A DNA stretch of 64,000 nucleotides from Nostoc sp. KVJ3 (GCF_026127265.1 NZ_WWFG01000005.1:248001-312000), one strand, 5' to 3'; positions 17,850-28,500 are shown, counted from the stretch's first letter. A program made the numbers and translations. The notes: generated by a model not told the origin, from the sequence alone.

Positions 17850-19886
17850 TCAACTTGCAATCAGGCGTTCTTGAGCCTGTTGGTCATCGTTATTCTCTGG
17901 GCGATCGCTTTCTCCTTGCAGAGATGCTCCGCTTTGGTGGATGTCCGCAGGACTTACGGCTGGGCGTAGCCAATCGCGCAATGCTGCGGTTTGATGTATC
18001 TGTTGACCAATATGCTTAAACCCTCTGTTTTCCTTCAAAGCCGGAATGTAAGCATCGGTAAACGCTCTCAGTCCTAACAAGTTGCCTTTAGCGGTATCTG
18101 GATACTGAGCCATCACCCGTTCTCGTGCTTCCCGTTCATCTTGGTTATTGGCAACACTGGCCAGCATCATTTCGCCAGGGTAAAAGCGGGTACGCCAGAA
18201 TCTACCACCTGTTTCTACTAGCCAGCAGGAATAAAGGTCGCTGGTACGGGGCAAGAATGCTTCAGTCGCATTTTGACTGATAATATTGACGGGATAGCCC
18301 AGATACTGTTGGAAAGAAGCAATACCGCTACTGGTAATACGTCCGGTAATCCGGTAGGTCATGTTCTGCATAATTTGAGCGCCTGTTGAACACTCGCAAA
18401 TGGTATCCGGATCTTGGGACATCAGCAGAACAGCAATGCCTTCTTTCCTTCCCGTGGCACAGGTTTCGCCTATAATCTGGGCAAAGCCATCTTTACGTAA
18501 CAATACGGAAAGCTCATCGCCAATAAACAAACTCTTAGGATGGGATAGGGCATTACGGATACAGGCACTATGGGCGTTAATTGCCATCAAGTAAGCATCC
18601 TGTTCGTTACTCAATCCACTGAGAGCAAAGAATTTAATCGCCGGTAATGGGGAAAAAGTGCTGGGACGAGCGATCGCTTTCCCCAACCTAGATGCCAGTA
18701 AAGCGCTAACCTGATTTTGGATTTGGTTAAGTGCCTGTCGGTCAATCTCTTCAAAGGATCTAAGATTAAGGCGCTCTCTAGTGCAGAACTTGACGAAATC
18801 TGGTAGCGTGGGTATCTGCTGCCATTCTGGTGAAAGCCAACCCATCTCAAATGCTCGGTTGTAGCGAGTAATAATTTCTGGGTCTTTTAAAAATACGTCC
18901 AAAGCTTTGACTAGCAAGGCATCAACCCGTTGAGCTAGATGAGGATTTTTGACTTTACCCATTGCGATCGCAGTTAATGCTTTGCGAATAAAGTCTTTCC
19001 AAGATTCCATGCGTCGTTCCCGTTCTGACTTGTAGAAGCGTCGCAAATCTGGCGGTTCCAGTAGGTTACTGCTGCCACTGGAAATATCGTAATATGCTCC
19101 TTGCTCGCCCAAAAGCTCAATTGCCGTCTTGAAAGTGCTGTTACCACTGGCAGAGATATCCATACCAACAACGGGAATATTGTTCGCTAATGCCTCTAGA
19201 GCAAAGCGCCATCCCAAAACGCTCTTTCCTGAGCCGGAAGTACCTGTAATTAGAGCGCGTCCAATCTGCTGGTGAAATAAGTCAACATAAATAGGCTTGC
19301 CACCACGACTGGTAAGGAATTCTACACCTTGTTTATCGATGTCCTTGGGGACAGTTAGGGGCATAATCCCAGCTACAGTATGGGTATCTAAAGTTATTCT
19401 GCGTTCGCTGAGATTGCCTCCGTGCAGCAACCATTTGCAGGTAATCGGCAGGGTTTGCAGCCAAATTTCCCAAGCAATATTACGCTCTCGAATTACTTTG
19501 GCAGTCTCAAAACTGTTAGCCAATAAGTTGCAAGCATGGGTTAACTCTTGGGCACTGTGACGATAAACTAGAAATACAGGCGCACAGTGCAACGCTTTCG
19601 TCCCTTCATAGAGTCGTCGTTGGGCTTCAAAGGATTCCTCCTGTTTGATTTCCGCTCCAACGTCCCGTCCTTGTCCTTTGGTTATGGCTAAAGTGCGGGC
19701 TGTTTTGGATTGTTTTGCCTGACGCGCCAGGTTGTCTTGGATTAAGAAGTCATTGCTGCGGCTGATTTCAATCCAAGCTTCTGTATCGTGGACGTAGCTG
19801 GAAGCAAGAATTTTCCAAACCCACTTTAGCTGCTCTTGGGCATTAGACCAACCGACGGGGGATCTGTTACAACCATGACTCCACAA
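17850..19886 (-). CDS. VirB4-type secretion ATPase, C-terminal part
   Basis: This frame holds the ATPase of a VirB4/TraC protein: Walker A GTSGSGKS at residues 215-222 and a Walker B region SLFIGDELS, followed by SQDP. VirB4 powers pilus assembly and substrate transfer. The apparent start overlaps the upstream frame by 61 bases. Its first dozen residues are out-of-frame sequence: real homology appears to begin at VGWSNAQEQLKW, which continues from TDPPS of the upstream frame. A -1 shift at the five-G run 19857-19861 would join the two. A dispersed palindrome near 17940-17975 encodes an odd segment in the C-terminal tail. Confidence 0.85.
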   Translation of the reverse strand: MWSHGCNRSPVGWSNAQEQLKWVWKILASSYVHDTEAWIEISRSNDFLIQDNLARQAKQSKTARTLAITKGQGRDVGAEIKQEESFEAQRRLYEGTKALHCAPVFLVYRHSAQELTHACNLLANSFETAKVIRERNIAWEIWLQTLPITCKWLLHGGNLSERRITLDTHTVAGIMPLTVPKDIDKQGVEFLTSRGGKPIYVDLFHQQIGRALITGTSGSGKSVLGWRFALEALANNIPVVGMDISASGNSTFKTAIELLGEQGAYYDISSGSSNLLEPPDLRRFYKSERERRMESWKDFIRKALTAIAMGKVKNPHLAQRVDALLVKALDVFLKDPEIITRYNRAFEMGWLSPEWQQIPTLPDFVKFCTRERLNLRSFEEIDRQALNQIQNQVSALLASRLGKAIARPSTFSPLPAIKFFALSGLSNEQDAYLMAINAHSACIRNALSHPKSLFIGDELSVLLRKDGFAQIIGETCATGRKEGIAVLLMSQDPDTICECSTGAQIMQNMTYRITGRITSSGIASFQQYLGYPVNIISQNATEAFLPRTSDLYSCWLVETGGRFWRTRFYPGEMMLASVANNQDEREARERVMAQYPDTAKGNLLGLRAFTDAYIPALKENRGFKHIGQQIHQTAALRDWLRPAVSPADIHQSGASLQGESDRPENNDDQQAQERLIAS

Positions 19887-21193
19887 ACCTTGCTTTTACC
19901 TGTCAAGTAAACTCGGTCATTATCTCCCCGATGTTCGGGACAAGCGGAACGTCCCTGTTGTCCTTCAATCAGTAATGTACAAATGTGCTTGTCGGTGGTT
20001 AGGGTTTCTGTTAACTCCAGTCCCGTCTCAGTCTCCTTCAGTGTAATGACTTGGGGAATAGGAGGTGCTGCACCCTCATTAAATCGATTCCAAAGCCACT
20101 GCCACAAATCTGTAGCATTGCAAGGTGTTACTTCTAAGCCAATTTTGGTATTGAGTAACAATTCCCACTGGATAAATCCTTGCTGAAACCCTTGCAGTAA
20201 GAGCTTTTTGAAAAACTCTTCTTGGTAAATACGTTTGTTCCCTGTAATCAGTTCAACTGCCCAAGAGCCAAATTTTCTGAATTTTTCAATCAGTCCACCT
20301 ACAAAATCCTTTTGCTGTGAACCAGCTTCATCATCGCTCGTCCAAGTACAGAAGGCAATTTGATTCCAAATTTGGCGAGAACCTGCTTCCTTGAGTTGCT
20401 CCACCCGCAATTGCTCGTTGCGAAGCAGCACAGAAACTGGTTTCAAGTGGCAATCGTCTGCTAAGGCAGTAAGCGGGGTTTGGCGTTTATGGGGTACTTC
20501 CTTGGTAGAGCCTGTCTGTAGGGGATATGACTCAGTATCATCACTATAACAGCCTGTACAAAAGGTAATTTTTTCACCGGGGGGTAGTTCTTTCAAACCC
20601 TCTTCGATAGAGTGGGCAAATTCGCTGACCTCATTTTCATGGAGTATGTCATGCAGTCCAGCGATGCGAAACCCAAACACGAGTTGATACTGAGAGTTGC
20701 CTTTATCCAATAACAGGGCAGCCACTTCACGATCATCTTTCTTAATTTCTGCAATACAGCAGATGTTTACCTCATTTTGGAAGGGCATGAGCTTACTTTT
20801 GCCTCCATATTGATTCGGTACAATCAGCGGCTTGAATCGGATTTGCACTTGCGAGTCTGCGTAACGCCGACGCACCCACCAGGGTCGATATTCGGGAATC
20901 GGTGAGATGTAAATGCTGTTACTGTTGCACCACTCTGTTCCCGGTGGATTACGCCATCGATCTAAAAACTGATGGGGCTGTTTGCCTGTGAGAATCCACC
21001 AACTGATAATTAGCCAGAATGAGGTGGCAAAGAACCAACCCATACCCAAACTGAGTAAACCATTGGTGAGAACATAGCAAACTACAATGATGGCAATCCA
21101 AGGAAGTAGCTGTTCAGCCGGAATTGGCCCAATGCTGGCTTGCTTGCCTAGAATCCGATTGACTTTGATGAATTCTCGATTGTCTTGTGCCAT
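19826..21193 (-). CDS. VirB3-VirB4 N-terminal part
   Basis: A 455-residue protein with two N-terminal membrane helices (about residues 30-70) of VirB3/TraL type. A soluble region comparable to the VirB4 N-terminal domain follows. VirB3-VirB4 fusions are known in several secretion systems. The reading frame ends shortly after VVTDPPSVG with an unrelated tail, while the next frame carries on from the same point. Together the two frames would give a protein of about 1,100 residues. This could be a real frameshift, a sequencing error at a homopolymer or recoding. Confidence 0.7.
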   Translation of the reverse strand: MAQDNREFIKVNRILGKQASIGPIPAEQLLPWIAIIVVCYVLTNGLLSLGMGWFFATSFWLIISWWILTGKQPHQFLDRWRNPPGTEWCNSNSIYISPIPEYRPWWVRRRYADSQVQIRFKPLIVPNQYGGKSKLMPFQNEVNICCIAEIKKDDREVAALLLDKGNSQYQLVFGFRIAGLHDILHENEVSEFAHSIEEGLKELPPGEKITFCTGCYSDDTESYPLQTGSTKEVPHKRQTPLTALADDCHLKPVSVLLRNEQLRVEQLKEAGSRQIWNQIAFCTWTSDDEAGSQQKDFVGGLIEKFRKFGSWAVELITGNKRIYQEEFFKKLLLQGFQQGFIQWELLLNTKIGLEVTPCNATDLWQWLWNRFNEGAAPPIPQVITLKETETGLELTETLTTDKHICTLLIEGQQGRSACPEHRGDNDRVYLTGKSKVCGVMVVTDPPSVGLMPKSS

Positions 21194-21280
21194 ATTTTTG
21201 TAATTCTTTGGTGCTGCATTCTGACGAATGTTTTCTGACTTCTGAATTCTTATTTAATGGGTATAAAATTCAAGTTGGGT

Positions 21281-21916
21281 TTACCTGATGGCTGATGTTG
21301 TTCCTGCGCCATTACCGACAAATATAAAAGTGATGACATCAATGGCAATAACGATGGAGAATGCTAAACCAACTTGAGTAACAATTGGTCGCCAGTCGTT
21401 ACCTTGCTGTGCTTGGTTATAGGCAAATAGAGAAGCAGCAGCAACCAGCAGCAAGAATGCACCTCGGATGAGGTTGAATGTCAAACCAACAACGTTGGCA
21501 TCCAAAGTGCCAGTAGAACCGCCTCCTGCTTGGGAACTTTGTTGGGCTAGATTGTTGAAGAAACTTTCCAACCCGCTTAAGAAAATAGCTTGGGCTGGAG
21601 TTGTAAAAGTATCGAGTAAAGCAGTAACAGTGATAATGGCGGCAACAATATGCCAAAAGCGAATTTTTCTACCTAAATACTTTTCTAAAATTGGTACTGT
21701 CCGAATTACATACCCAATACTCAAGAAAACAATGGTGGCACATCCCAAAATAGTGACGAATATGGGTTTGGTTGCTAACAAATAAATTCCAATCGCAAGA
21801 CATAGTAAAATGAAAAGTAAGTCTGTGCGGTTGATTTTCAGATTTCTCAAGTTGGTTGAAAATTTCCGAGATGACAGCAGTTTTAACTGAGAAATGTGAG
21901 ATTTTGTGTTGTTCAT
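21281..21916 (-). CDS. VirB2-like pilin candidate / membrane protein
   Basis: A 211-residue membrane protein. The N-terminal 95 residues hold two or three hydrophobic segments. Next comes a signal-like stretch ending TTPAQA, and then a small domain with two membrane helices separated by a short polar loop (about 135-205: LIRGAFLLLVAAASLFAYN ... VGLAFSIVIAIDVITFIFVG, split here). That last part has the two-helix form of VirB2/TrbC pilins. The gene sits at the head of the operon before VirB3/4, where virB2 belongs. The long N-terminal extension is unusual for a pilin. Confidence 0.5.
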   Translation of the reverse strand: MNNTKSHISQLKLLSSRKFSTNLRNLKINRTDLLFILLCLAIGIYLLATKPIFVTILGCATIVFLSIGYVIRTVPILEKYLGRKIRFWHIVAAIITVTALLDTFTTPAQAIFLSGLESFFNNLAQQSSQAGGGSTGTLDANVVGLTFNLIRGAFLLLVAAASLFAYNQAQQGNDWRPIVTQVGLAFSIVIAIDVITFIFVGNGAGTTSAIR

Positions 21917-21938
21917 TTTTCTCTTCTCGTTTGTAGAA

Positions 21939-23939
21939 TTAAACTTGCATTTCTGGTTTGCTAGCTTTTCTTTGAGTTTGTTTCTGGCGTTGCCTTGCAG
22001 TATCTTTATCAGTCTGGGCTTGGGTAGAGGGAGTTGATTGCTGATTGTCCAGTAGCGCTTCTATCTCACGCAGGGGGATGCTGCACTGCAAAATCTCCGG
22101 GGGCTGCCCTGGTACTAAAACGGCATCAAGCACTTGTTCATCGTTACGATTAGGGTTAAATCCTTGAAGTAGCCGTGTACCATTGGGCAGTTTTACTACT
22201 TCAAACTCGTACTTGACTTTGCCCTTTTCAGTCCAGGTGAATGTCGGTTCATCGTTGCTGTTAAATCGGTTAGGTAGTTGTTCTTGAAATTTTTGAATTA
22301 ATGCTTGGGTACTGGCTTTAAGGGCGTATTCTTCTTTCGACTGTGGCAGTTTGCAGATGCCAGTCTTTTCATCAGGGGTGAGATTGTCTTGTGCGATCGC
22401 CCACTGTCCCTGAGTGCGAGTACCAGCAAAGAGTGTTTCACCTTGGGTATTTTCTAAAGCGATGGCTACCTGCTTGTCCTGTACTTCTACCCATAAAGTT
22501 TTGTTACTGGAAATGGCGATACCTGCTTGGGGAGATTGCTCAAATAATTCACCAGCTACTTTGGCAAACCCCACTAAAGCATCGGCACAGGCAGCTTGTT
22601 GTTGCTGTGCTTGGCGTTTCGTTAGATGTTCTAAAATGTCAACGTCTGCTGGTGGCTGGTTAGCAGAGTTAGGTTGGACAATATCTGCATCAGTTTCTGA
22701 CTCGACAACAGTAGAATTATTCTGTGGTGCTGCCATCTGTTTTTCCAATCGGCTAATTACCATTTCTAAACGGTCAAGTCGCTTGGAAAGAACTTTCAGG
22801 TAGGCTTCAATTTGGTCAAGCTGTTCGCTGACGCTGGCATCCTTATTTAATTCAAATGGTTGAGATTGGTATTTGGGGTCTATTTGCGAACCAAGATTGT
22901 CTACTTTCGAGCCAATTTTGGTAGCAGCTACAGCCAGTGGATTGTCTGCGGCTGATTCTTCAGATACAGTTTGGAAATCTTGAGACTTTTGAGACTCTGG
23001 TGAGTCCGGCTTTGCTTCTTGCAAGCGACTGGCTATGTTATCTACGCGGTCATTCTGCTGTTGCAGTTCTTTGAGAATTCGTTCAAGCCGCTTTTCATCA
23101 GCCTCGGCTGCTAGCTGTTCCAAAACACCTTGTCCTACCGCAATTCCCAGAGATGCCAGTTGACCTGTTAAGCCTGCCAAATTCACCCCATTCACTTCTC
23201 GTCCATTGGTGGCAGCTGTGGCACTTAAACGCGAAGCTTCGTCTAGAGGCTCTCTGGATTTAGAGTTTTTGGCAGCAGTTTTATTGGTCTTAGCTCTGTC
23301 CTGAGTTTTAGGTTGTGTTTTAGTTGAAGTTTTGGCTTGAGTTTTAGTTTGGGCTGCGCTAACACGATTAACAGATGGCTCGTCTTCTTCACCTAAGTCA
23401 TCTAGGTCATCAAGTTTAGTGTTGAAATCGTCATTTAATAGGTCGTCTAGTTCGTCGTTTGTATCATCTATTTCTTCATTTTCTTCATCTAAATCGAGCA
23501 GGTCATCTTCTAATTCATCATCGAGATCGTCTAGTTCTGTTTCAGCAAAACCACAAATTTCAGCAATGTTAGAAGGGGTGAAGTAGTTTTCATCTTTGCT
23601 GGTAATTCCTTCGAGGTTTTTAATCAGGTACTTGCCACTGGTTCTGTGGTTCGGATCGTTGGTGAGGTAGAAGCGATAGCCTCTAATCTCGTCATCATCC
23701 CCACCTCCTACACAGAGTTCTACTGTGATCGGGGCTTTACCCGATTCCTGGCTGTAATTTTCTACATAGGCTTTAAAGTCTTCGTGGGACTGGATAGAAT
23801 CATCCTGAATTGAGGATGCGATCGCTTTATCCAATGTGTTTTCAATATGGCGGAGTTTACGGCGATCTGTCAGGTTTTCCCATGAGCGATTTTGAGAATT
23901 TTGTCTTTGCTTAGGTTTGGTCAGTGTTTTGGTAGCCAT
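21939..23939 (-). CDS. Large acidic coiled-coil protein in T4SS operon
   Basis: A 666-residue soluble protein of unrecognised family. A basic N-terminus is followed by a small domain (about 60-135), a very acidic tract (about 137-205, DDELEDD/LDDLD repeats), a lysine/threonine-rich linker, a coiled-coil region (about 260-430) and a compact C-terminal domain (about 445-640). It lies 23 bases before the VirB2-like gene and is probably the first gene of the operon. Acidic tracts of the same style occur in the small proteins at 48.5-49.8 kb. A role in substrate handling is possible but unproven. Confidence 0.65.
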   Translation of the reverse strand: MATKTLTKPKQRQNSQNRSWENLTDRRKLRHIENTLDKAIASSIQDDSIQSHEDFKAYVENYSQESGKAPITVELCVGGGDDDEIRGYRFYLTNDPNHRTSGKYLIKNLEGITSKDENYFTPSNIAEICGFAETELDDLDDELEDDLLDLDEENEEIDDTNDELDDLLNDDFNTKLDDLDDLGEEDEPSVNRVSAAQTKTQAKTSTKTQPKTQDRAKTNKTAAKNSKSREPLDEASRLSATAATNGREVNGVNLAGLTGQLASLGIAVGQGVLEQLAAEADEKRLERILKELQQQNDRVDNIASRLQEAKPDSPESQKSQDFQTVSEESAADNPLAVAATKIGSKVDNLGSQIDPKYQSQPFELNKDASVSEQLDQIEAYLKVLSKRLDRLEMVISRLEKQMAAPQNNSTVVESETDADIVQPNSANQPPADVDILEHLTKRQAQQQQAACADALVGFAKVAGELFEQSPQAGIAISSNKTLWVEVQDKQVAIALENTQGETLFAGTRTQGQWAIAQDNLTPDEKTGICKLPQSKEEYALKASTQALIQKFQEQLPNRFNSNDEPTFTWTEKGKVKYEFEVVKLPNGTRLLQGFNPNRNDEQVLDAVLVPGQPPEILQCSIPLREIEALLDNQQSTPSTQAQTDKDTARQRQKQTQRKASKPEMQV

Positions 23940-24340
23940 AGGTACTCAAAGCTGATTGCCTTAGTAGTTAACCTAGCAAGACTTTACCTGGAAGCAGCTA
24001 GACCAAATGGCGATTTATAAGTTGTCCAGTTGGCTAATATTGACAGTTAGCAGTTTTATGAACAAATATCCTCAAGCTAATTTTATCATATGACTGAGAA
24101 TAAACGAGGAATATGAAAAAAAAGTTACCAGCAGTGATCCATATTATTGGAAACATTTATCAGAACTGCGCGCTTCGCAGAATTGTATTAATCTTCTGTA
24201 GGTAATTAACAGTAAAAGTACTAAAAATACTATTGTTAAAGTGTGAAAAATGCTAAAATATACATCAGGATACAAAGCGTCCCCAGAAGATATTTTTGTG
24301 CCGAATGCGGAAATTTGGATGTGTTGGAGGAGTTGCTAGA
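23940..24340. other. Divergent promoter region, no gene
   Basis: About 400 AT-rich bases between the leftward T4SS operon and the rightward Rpn gene, so it should carry both promoters. A short palindrome near 24169-24187 (ACTGCGCGCTTCGCAG) is the only structure noted. A ribosome binding site GGAGG at 24326-24330 belongs to the Rpn gene. Confidence 0.4.
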
Positions 24341-25231
24341 ATGATTGACCATGACAGGCTTTTCAAAGAATTAATATCTACATTCTTTGTTGAGTTTCTC
24401 GATTTATTCCTGCCTCAAGTAGCCAGCCAAATAGACCGCGATTCCATCCAGTTTTTACCCCAAGATGTATTTACTGATGTCACATCTGGGGAAAAGAAAG
24501 AAATTGATTTGCTGGCACAGGTGCGTTATCAGCAGCAGGAGATTTACTTTCTAATTCATGTTGAAAATCAGTCTTACACTGAATCAGAATTTGCCAAGCG
24601 GATGTTTAAGTATTTTGCACGCTTGCATGAAAAATATGATTTACCAATTTATCCAGTTGTGATTTTCTCCTTCGACGAACCAAAACGTGCCGAACCTCAA
24701 AATTATCGTGTCACGTTTCCCGATTTAAAGGTGCTGGAATTTCAGTTTGCAGCAATTCAATTAAATCGCCTAAGTTGGCGGGATTTTTTAACGCAGCACA
24801 ATCCAGTGGCGGCGGCGTTGATGGCTAAGATGAATATTGCGGTGTCAGAACGTCCGCAGGTGAAGGCGGAATGTTTGCGGTTGCTGACAACTTTAAGGTT
24901 AGACCCAGCGCGGATGCAATTAATTTCTGGATTTGTAGATGTGTACTTGGAACTGAATGCAGCAGAAGAAGAAGTCTTTCAAGCTGTGGTCGATACAATG
25001 GGATTAACTGAGCAGGAGGTATATATGGAAATTGTCACCAGTTGGGAACGGAAAGCAATACAGGTGGAACGACGGGCAACTATTACTAAGATTTTAAAGC
25101 TGCGCTTTGGGGACATTGATGCTTCTTTAGAAGGCATTATTCCCGCTTTGTTACAATTGTCCCCCGACGAATATATGGATTCACTCTTGCAAGCTGACCG
25201 TGAGGAGTTATTATCGCGGTTTCAAGGGTAA
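24341..25231 (+). CDS. Rpn-family (PD-(D/E)XK) nuclease with DUF4351 tail
   Basis: A 296-residue protein from ATG 24341, chosen because GGAGG lies at 24326-24330 and the family opening (MIDHDRLFKELI) follows. The N-terminal two thirds match the Rpn / PD-(D/E)XK transposase-like nucleases: D56 (KKEIDLL) and E75-N-Q77 (HVENQSY) are candidate catalytic residues. The last 68 residues are a DUF4351-type helical tail ending LLSRFQG. E. coli Rpn proteins are DNases with phage-defence activity and are restrained by a small protein made from an internal start. An internal ribosome binding site and ATG are visible here too (separate entry). Confidence 0.85.
   Translation: MIDHDRLFKELISTFFVEFLDLFLPQVASQIDRDSIQFLPQDVFTDVTSGEKKEIDLLAQVRYQQQEIYFLIHVENQSYTESEFAKRMFKYFARLHEKYDLPIYPVVIFSFDEPKRAEPQNYRVTFPDLKVLEFQFAAIQLNRLSWRDFLTQHNPVAAALMAKMNIAVSERPQVKAECLRLLTTLRLDPARMQLISGFVDVYLELNAAEEEVFQAVVDTMGLTEQEVYMEIVTSWERKAIQVERRATITKILKLRFGDIDASLEGIIPALLQLSPDEYMDSLLQADREELLSRFQG
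25014..25231 (+). CDS. Putative intragenic small protein of the Rpn gene, 68 aa
   Basis: Within the Rpn gene, AGGAGG at 25014-25019 lies five bases before an in-frame ATG at 25025. That would yield a 68-residue protein (MEIVTSWERKAIQVERR... to LLSRFQG). The ribosome binding site is stronger than that of most genes here. Its length and start coincide exactly with the stand-alone gene just downstream, which supports use of this start. By analogy with intragenic antitoxins reported for Rpn proteins, it may bind and block the full-length nuclease; that is inference. The coding part is 25025-25231. Confidence 0.6.
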
Positions 25232-25237
25232 TCGTAA

Positions 25238-25444
25238 ATGGAATTTGTGACCAGTTGGCAAGAGGAAGGTGCAGAAGCCGAACGAAGAAAAGTCATTTCC
25301 GGGCTTTTGAAGTTACGATTTGGTAATTTAGATGCTGAGTTAGAGGCGATTATTCCTCAATTAATGCAGTTATCTACGGAAGAATATCTTGGCTTACTTT
25401 TACAGGCTGACCGTGAGGAATTATTATCGCGGTTTCAAAGGTAA
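25238..25444 (+). CDS. Stand-alone duplicate of the Rpn C-terminal domain, 68 aa
   Basis: A 68-residue protein, MEFVTSWQEEGAEAERRK... to LLSRFQR, collinear along its whole length with the intragenic product of the preceding gene. It starts at the equivalent methionine and ends at the equivalent residue. The DNA around both stop codons is nearly identical (GGTTTCAA(G/A)GGTAATCGTAA), so it arose by tandem duplication. It begins six bases after the Rpn stop, with AAGGG upstream. It may be an extra antitoxin-like regulator or a decaying remnant; conservation of an intact frame favours the former. Confidence 0.65.
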   Translation: MEFVTSWQEEGAEAERRKVISGLLKLRFGNLDAELEAIIPQLMQLSTEEYLGLLLQADREELLSRFQR

Positions 25445-25504
25445 TCGTAATTTGATAAAAGCGCCTATACTATTTTACGCATTTAAATAATCTCCTTTGC
25501 CACT

Positions 25505-28500
25505 TTAGTTCAACTCAATATTCTGACTGCTAACATGGTATCCATTATGTGATAACTCATGTTTTCTGTGAGCTAATCGTTCCTTCTCTAAAATCATCGC
25601 TTCTAGCTCACTCGCACGTTCTTCTGAAAGTGGAAATATTTCCTCACCCGTCTGTAGATTACCTCGACAAATCGTCCGCTTACCTTCATTCCGAACAATA
25701 AAATCACCACTGGGTTGCACATAAGCAGTCCAATGGCTACCAATTTTAAACTGCTCAATTTCATTACTTGCAGATTGATTGGCTTGTCGCTGTTCGTAGG
25801 TAGTAGCGATCGCTCCTACCAAATTATCAAACATTTCTTTACGCCAGAGTTCACGGTGAATGGCTCGGAATTGCCCAGCAGTATCTAACGTTGGTTCTGA
25901 TTCCGGTAATGGAACTTCTGGCAGATTGATTGACTCAGGATTAACTTTGAGAATAATACTAGAGCCATCTGGTTGCAAAGTAGCGGCAAATGTAGCACCA
26001 ATTGGCAGTTTCGGACTGTCAGGAGCAAAAGTGCCTAAATTCTTGCCATCAATCTGTAATATCGGTGTACCGTTGTAACGATAAAACTCTGGGTGTGATT
26101 CGGGTAACTCAAAAACTCCTACTTCCAAAGTAACGCTGCGCTTTTTCCATTGCTTACTAGCAAAGTTTTCATTGGCGAAGTCATTGTATTTGATACCCAA
26201 CACTTTAATTTCATCAAACTGAAAATCCTGAAGCTGCTGACATACTTCCTCTGTAAACAGGTTATATGCCAAAGCACCAACACCTGAATCCTGACGTGAT
26301 GTTGCCCAACTATGATCTGCTGGCGGGATAATTCTCAAATCCAAGGTGATATTAAGTTCATCTAAATCGTTAATGTTTTCGCCAAATTTAGCAGCTAATT
26401 TATCAACTATTTTGGGGGACAAGTCTTTCAAAGCAAATTCAATCAGAGGTAATTGAGGATGAATCGTGGCATCAAATTTAATTCCCTTTTGTTCTAAAGA
26501 TTCTTTCCATTTAATAGCACCTGCACCAAAAGGAACACTCAAAACATAAATATCCTGTGGTAATGCAACGCTTGGCAGTTCATAATCATGCTCCAACGAA
26601 AACGTAATTTCCATCTGTTCTGCCAGCTTTAAACAGTCTTTGCGATGCCGATCTAATTCTGGACGGGTGTGTTGTGTGTGCCACAATGCCGCCGCCCCTT
26701 CTCTGCGAGACGCTACGCATTGACTGAGCCTGTCCGCAGGATTTACAAACCTCTCTTCTGGACTGGTGAATAATTCATCAATTTCCGCCCGGTAGCTTTC
26801 GTAGAGCTTTCCTAGTTCCTCATTAAAGGCTTCCCTGTCATCTCCCACCCGTTCCTTAATTTCGTCTCTAGCTTGCTGAAACCTTGTTTTCAGTTCTTCT
26901 GCCCATTCCAACGCATCTACAGATAGCGTCTCTTTGGGAAACAGGTAGCGAAACTCATGCCTATCTCTGCTGCGAATGCGTGTTGGTTCCCACACAGGAT
27001 TGACTACAACTCTTGCAATGACGTTAATTGAGCCAGGAGCATCCGCAGGCATGGCAAAGGAGCGATAAAGCCGTTCATCTTTCTTAAAGTCAAAGAAGTA
27101 ACTGGGGTGAGACTCTGACCATTTTTTGGCATCGGCGAGTAAATTTTCCCCACCTATTTCCTTGATATCTTCCAATCTTTCTGCACTTTTTGGCGAATCT
27201 ACCTCAACCTGAAGTGCCTGAAATAGACGGTTTAGTAGCTTCCTTTGTCGTCTGCCAAATCGCTCTACATTCTCCCCGTCTTGGGGTATTGATGACTGTA
27301 CACGCCCAATATTTGTTGCTACTAGCCCTACTTTATTTTGACTGCTGGCAGCAGCAATCTCTGCTAAATTTTTGTATTTTAAGTTGCCTTCTTCATCTGT
27401 GATTTCCGTATACGCCAGCTTAGGGCGTTGTTTAACTGGCTCAAATCGCCCCGGTTCACCTGCGCGGAGAGTTTCTTGAGCAATATTAGGCAGTTTACTA
27501 GCAGGGCTGACCATTAATTGGTCGCCGTCAAAATCGGCTTGGTGGTATTCCTCGGCATCCTTGGGGTGAATCCAAACTACATTGCGAGTTTTCTTCAATT
27601 CTGGGTCGTGGATGTTTTGGTAGAGGCGGATGTTGTCTGAGTTGACGATGGGGTAACGGGTGAGAATGACATCTCCTTCCGGTAGATGGGGTACACAGAT
27701 TGTGCCACGAGTTAGGCGATCGCATGGCATTGCCATACCCGAATTATGGTTGTATCCTCCCTTAATCGCTAAGTCACGCCATTGATTGGCTATGTAATCG
27801 GTAGCAAACTTGCGAAATTTGGGGGTTTCAATCAATTGACCATATTTATCGCTGCGGAGTAGGGAAATCCAGCGAGATTCCTGTGCTTGATTGTTAGCAT
27901 TACCCTCAATTTCGTTAAAAGTTTCTTCTGATTGCTCTTGCTGCGATCGCTGTTGTTTATCATATTGTTGGATAATGTATTTTGCCAACACCAAGGGATT
28001 ACGCTGCAACTCGGCAAGTTCTCTAGCTTTTTCTTCAGTCGGTTTGCTCAAATCTTCTTTGATTGCTTCTTCTGAGTACCAAATGGTAAACTGCCAACTA
28101 TTATCATAGCTGGTAGCTTTGGCGTTACCTCGATTACCGATTACCGCTTGAGGAAACTCATAGTCACCGCAGGGTATTAAGTTTTTGAGTTCTGACTTTT
28201 TAATGCCTTTAATTGAGGAACGATCCATAATAATGTCGTATCCTTTGGCATCAGTCAAAGTCGCATCGGGTAGGAAAGTACCTTTGGATAAGAAACTGGT
28301 TTTTGGGCACTCGGAATTATCTGGTTCAGCCCAATTACTCCTCCAGGCAAACCGAAATTGGAATGGACAATTGCCTTCTCCTCCCAATTGTTTGGCAAGT
28401 TGGGGCGAAATCTTGCCGTGACAGTCTCCTGTTTTATAATGAGCATACTGTGGGTCTTCAAAGTCCACAATTTTAACTCGCAGCCCTGTAAAAGTTTCTG

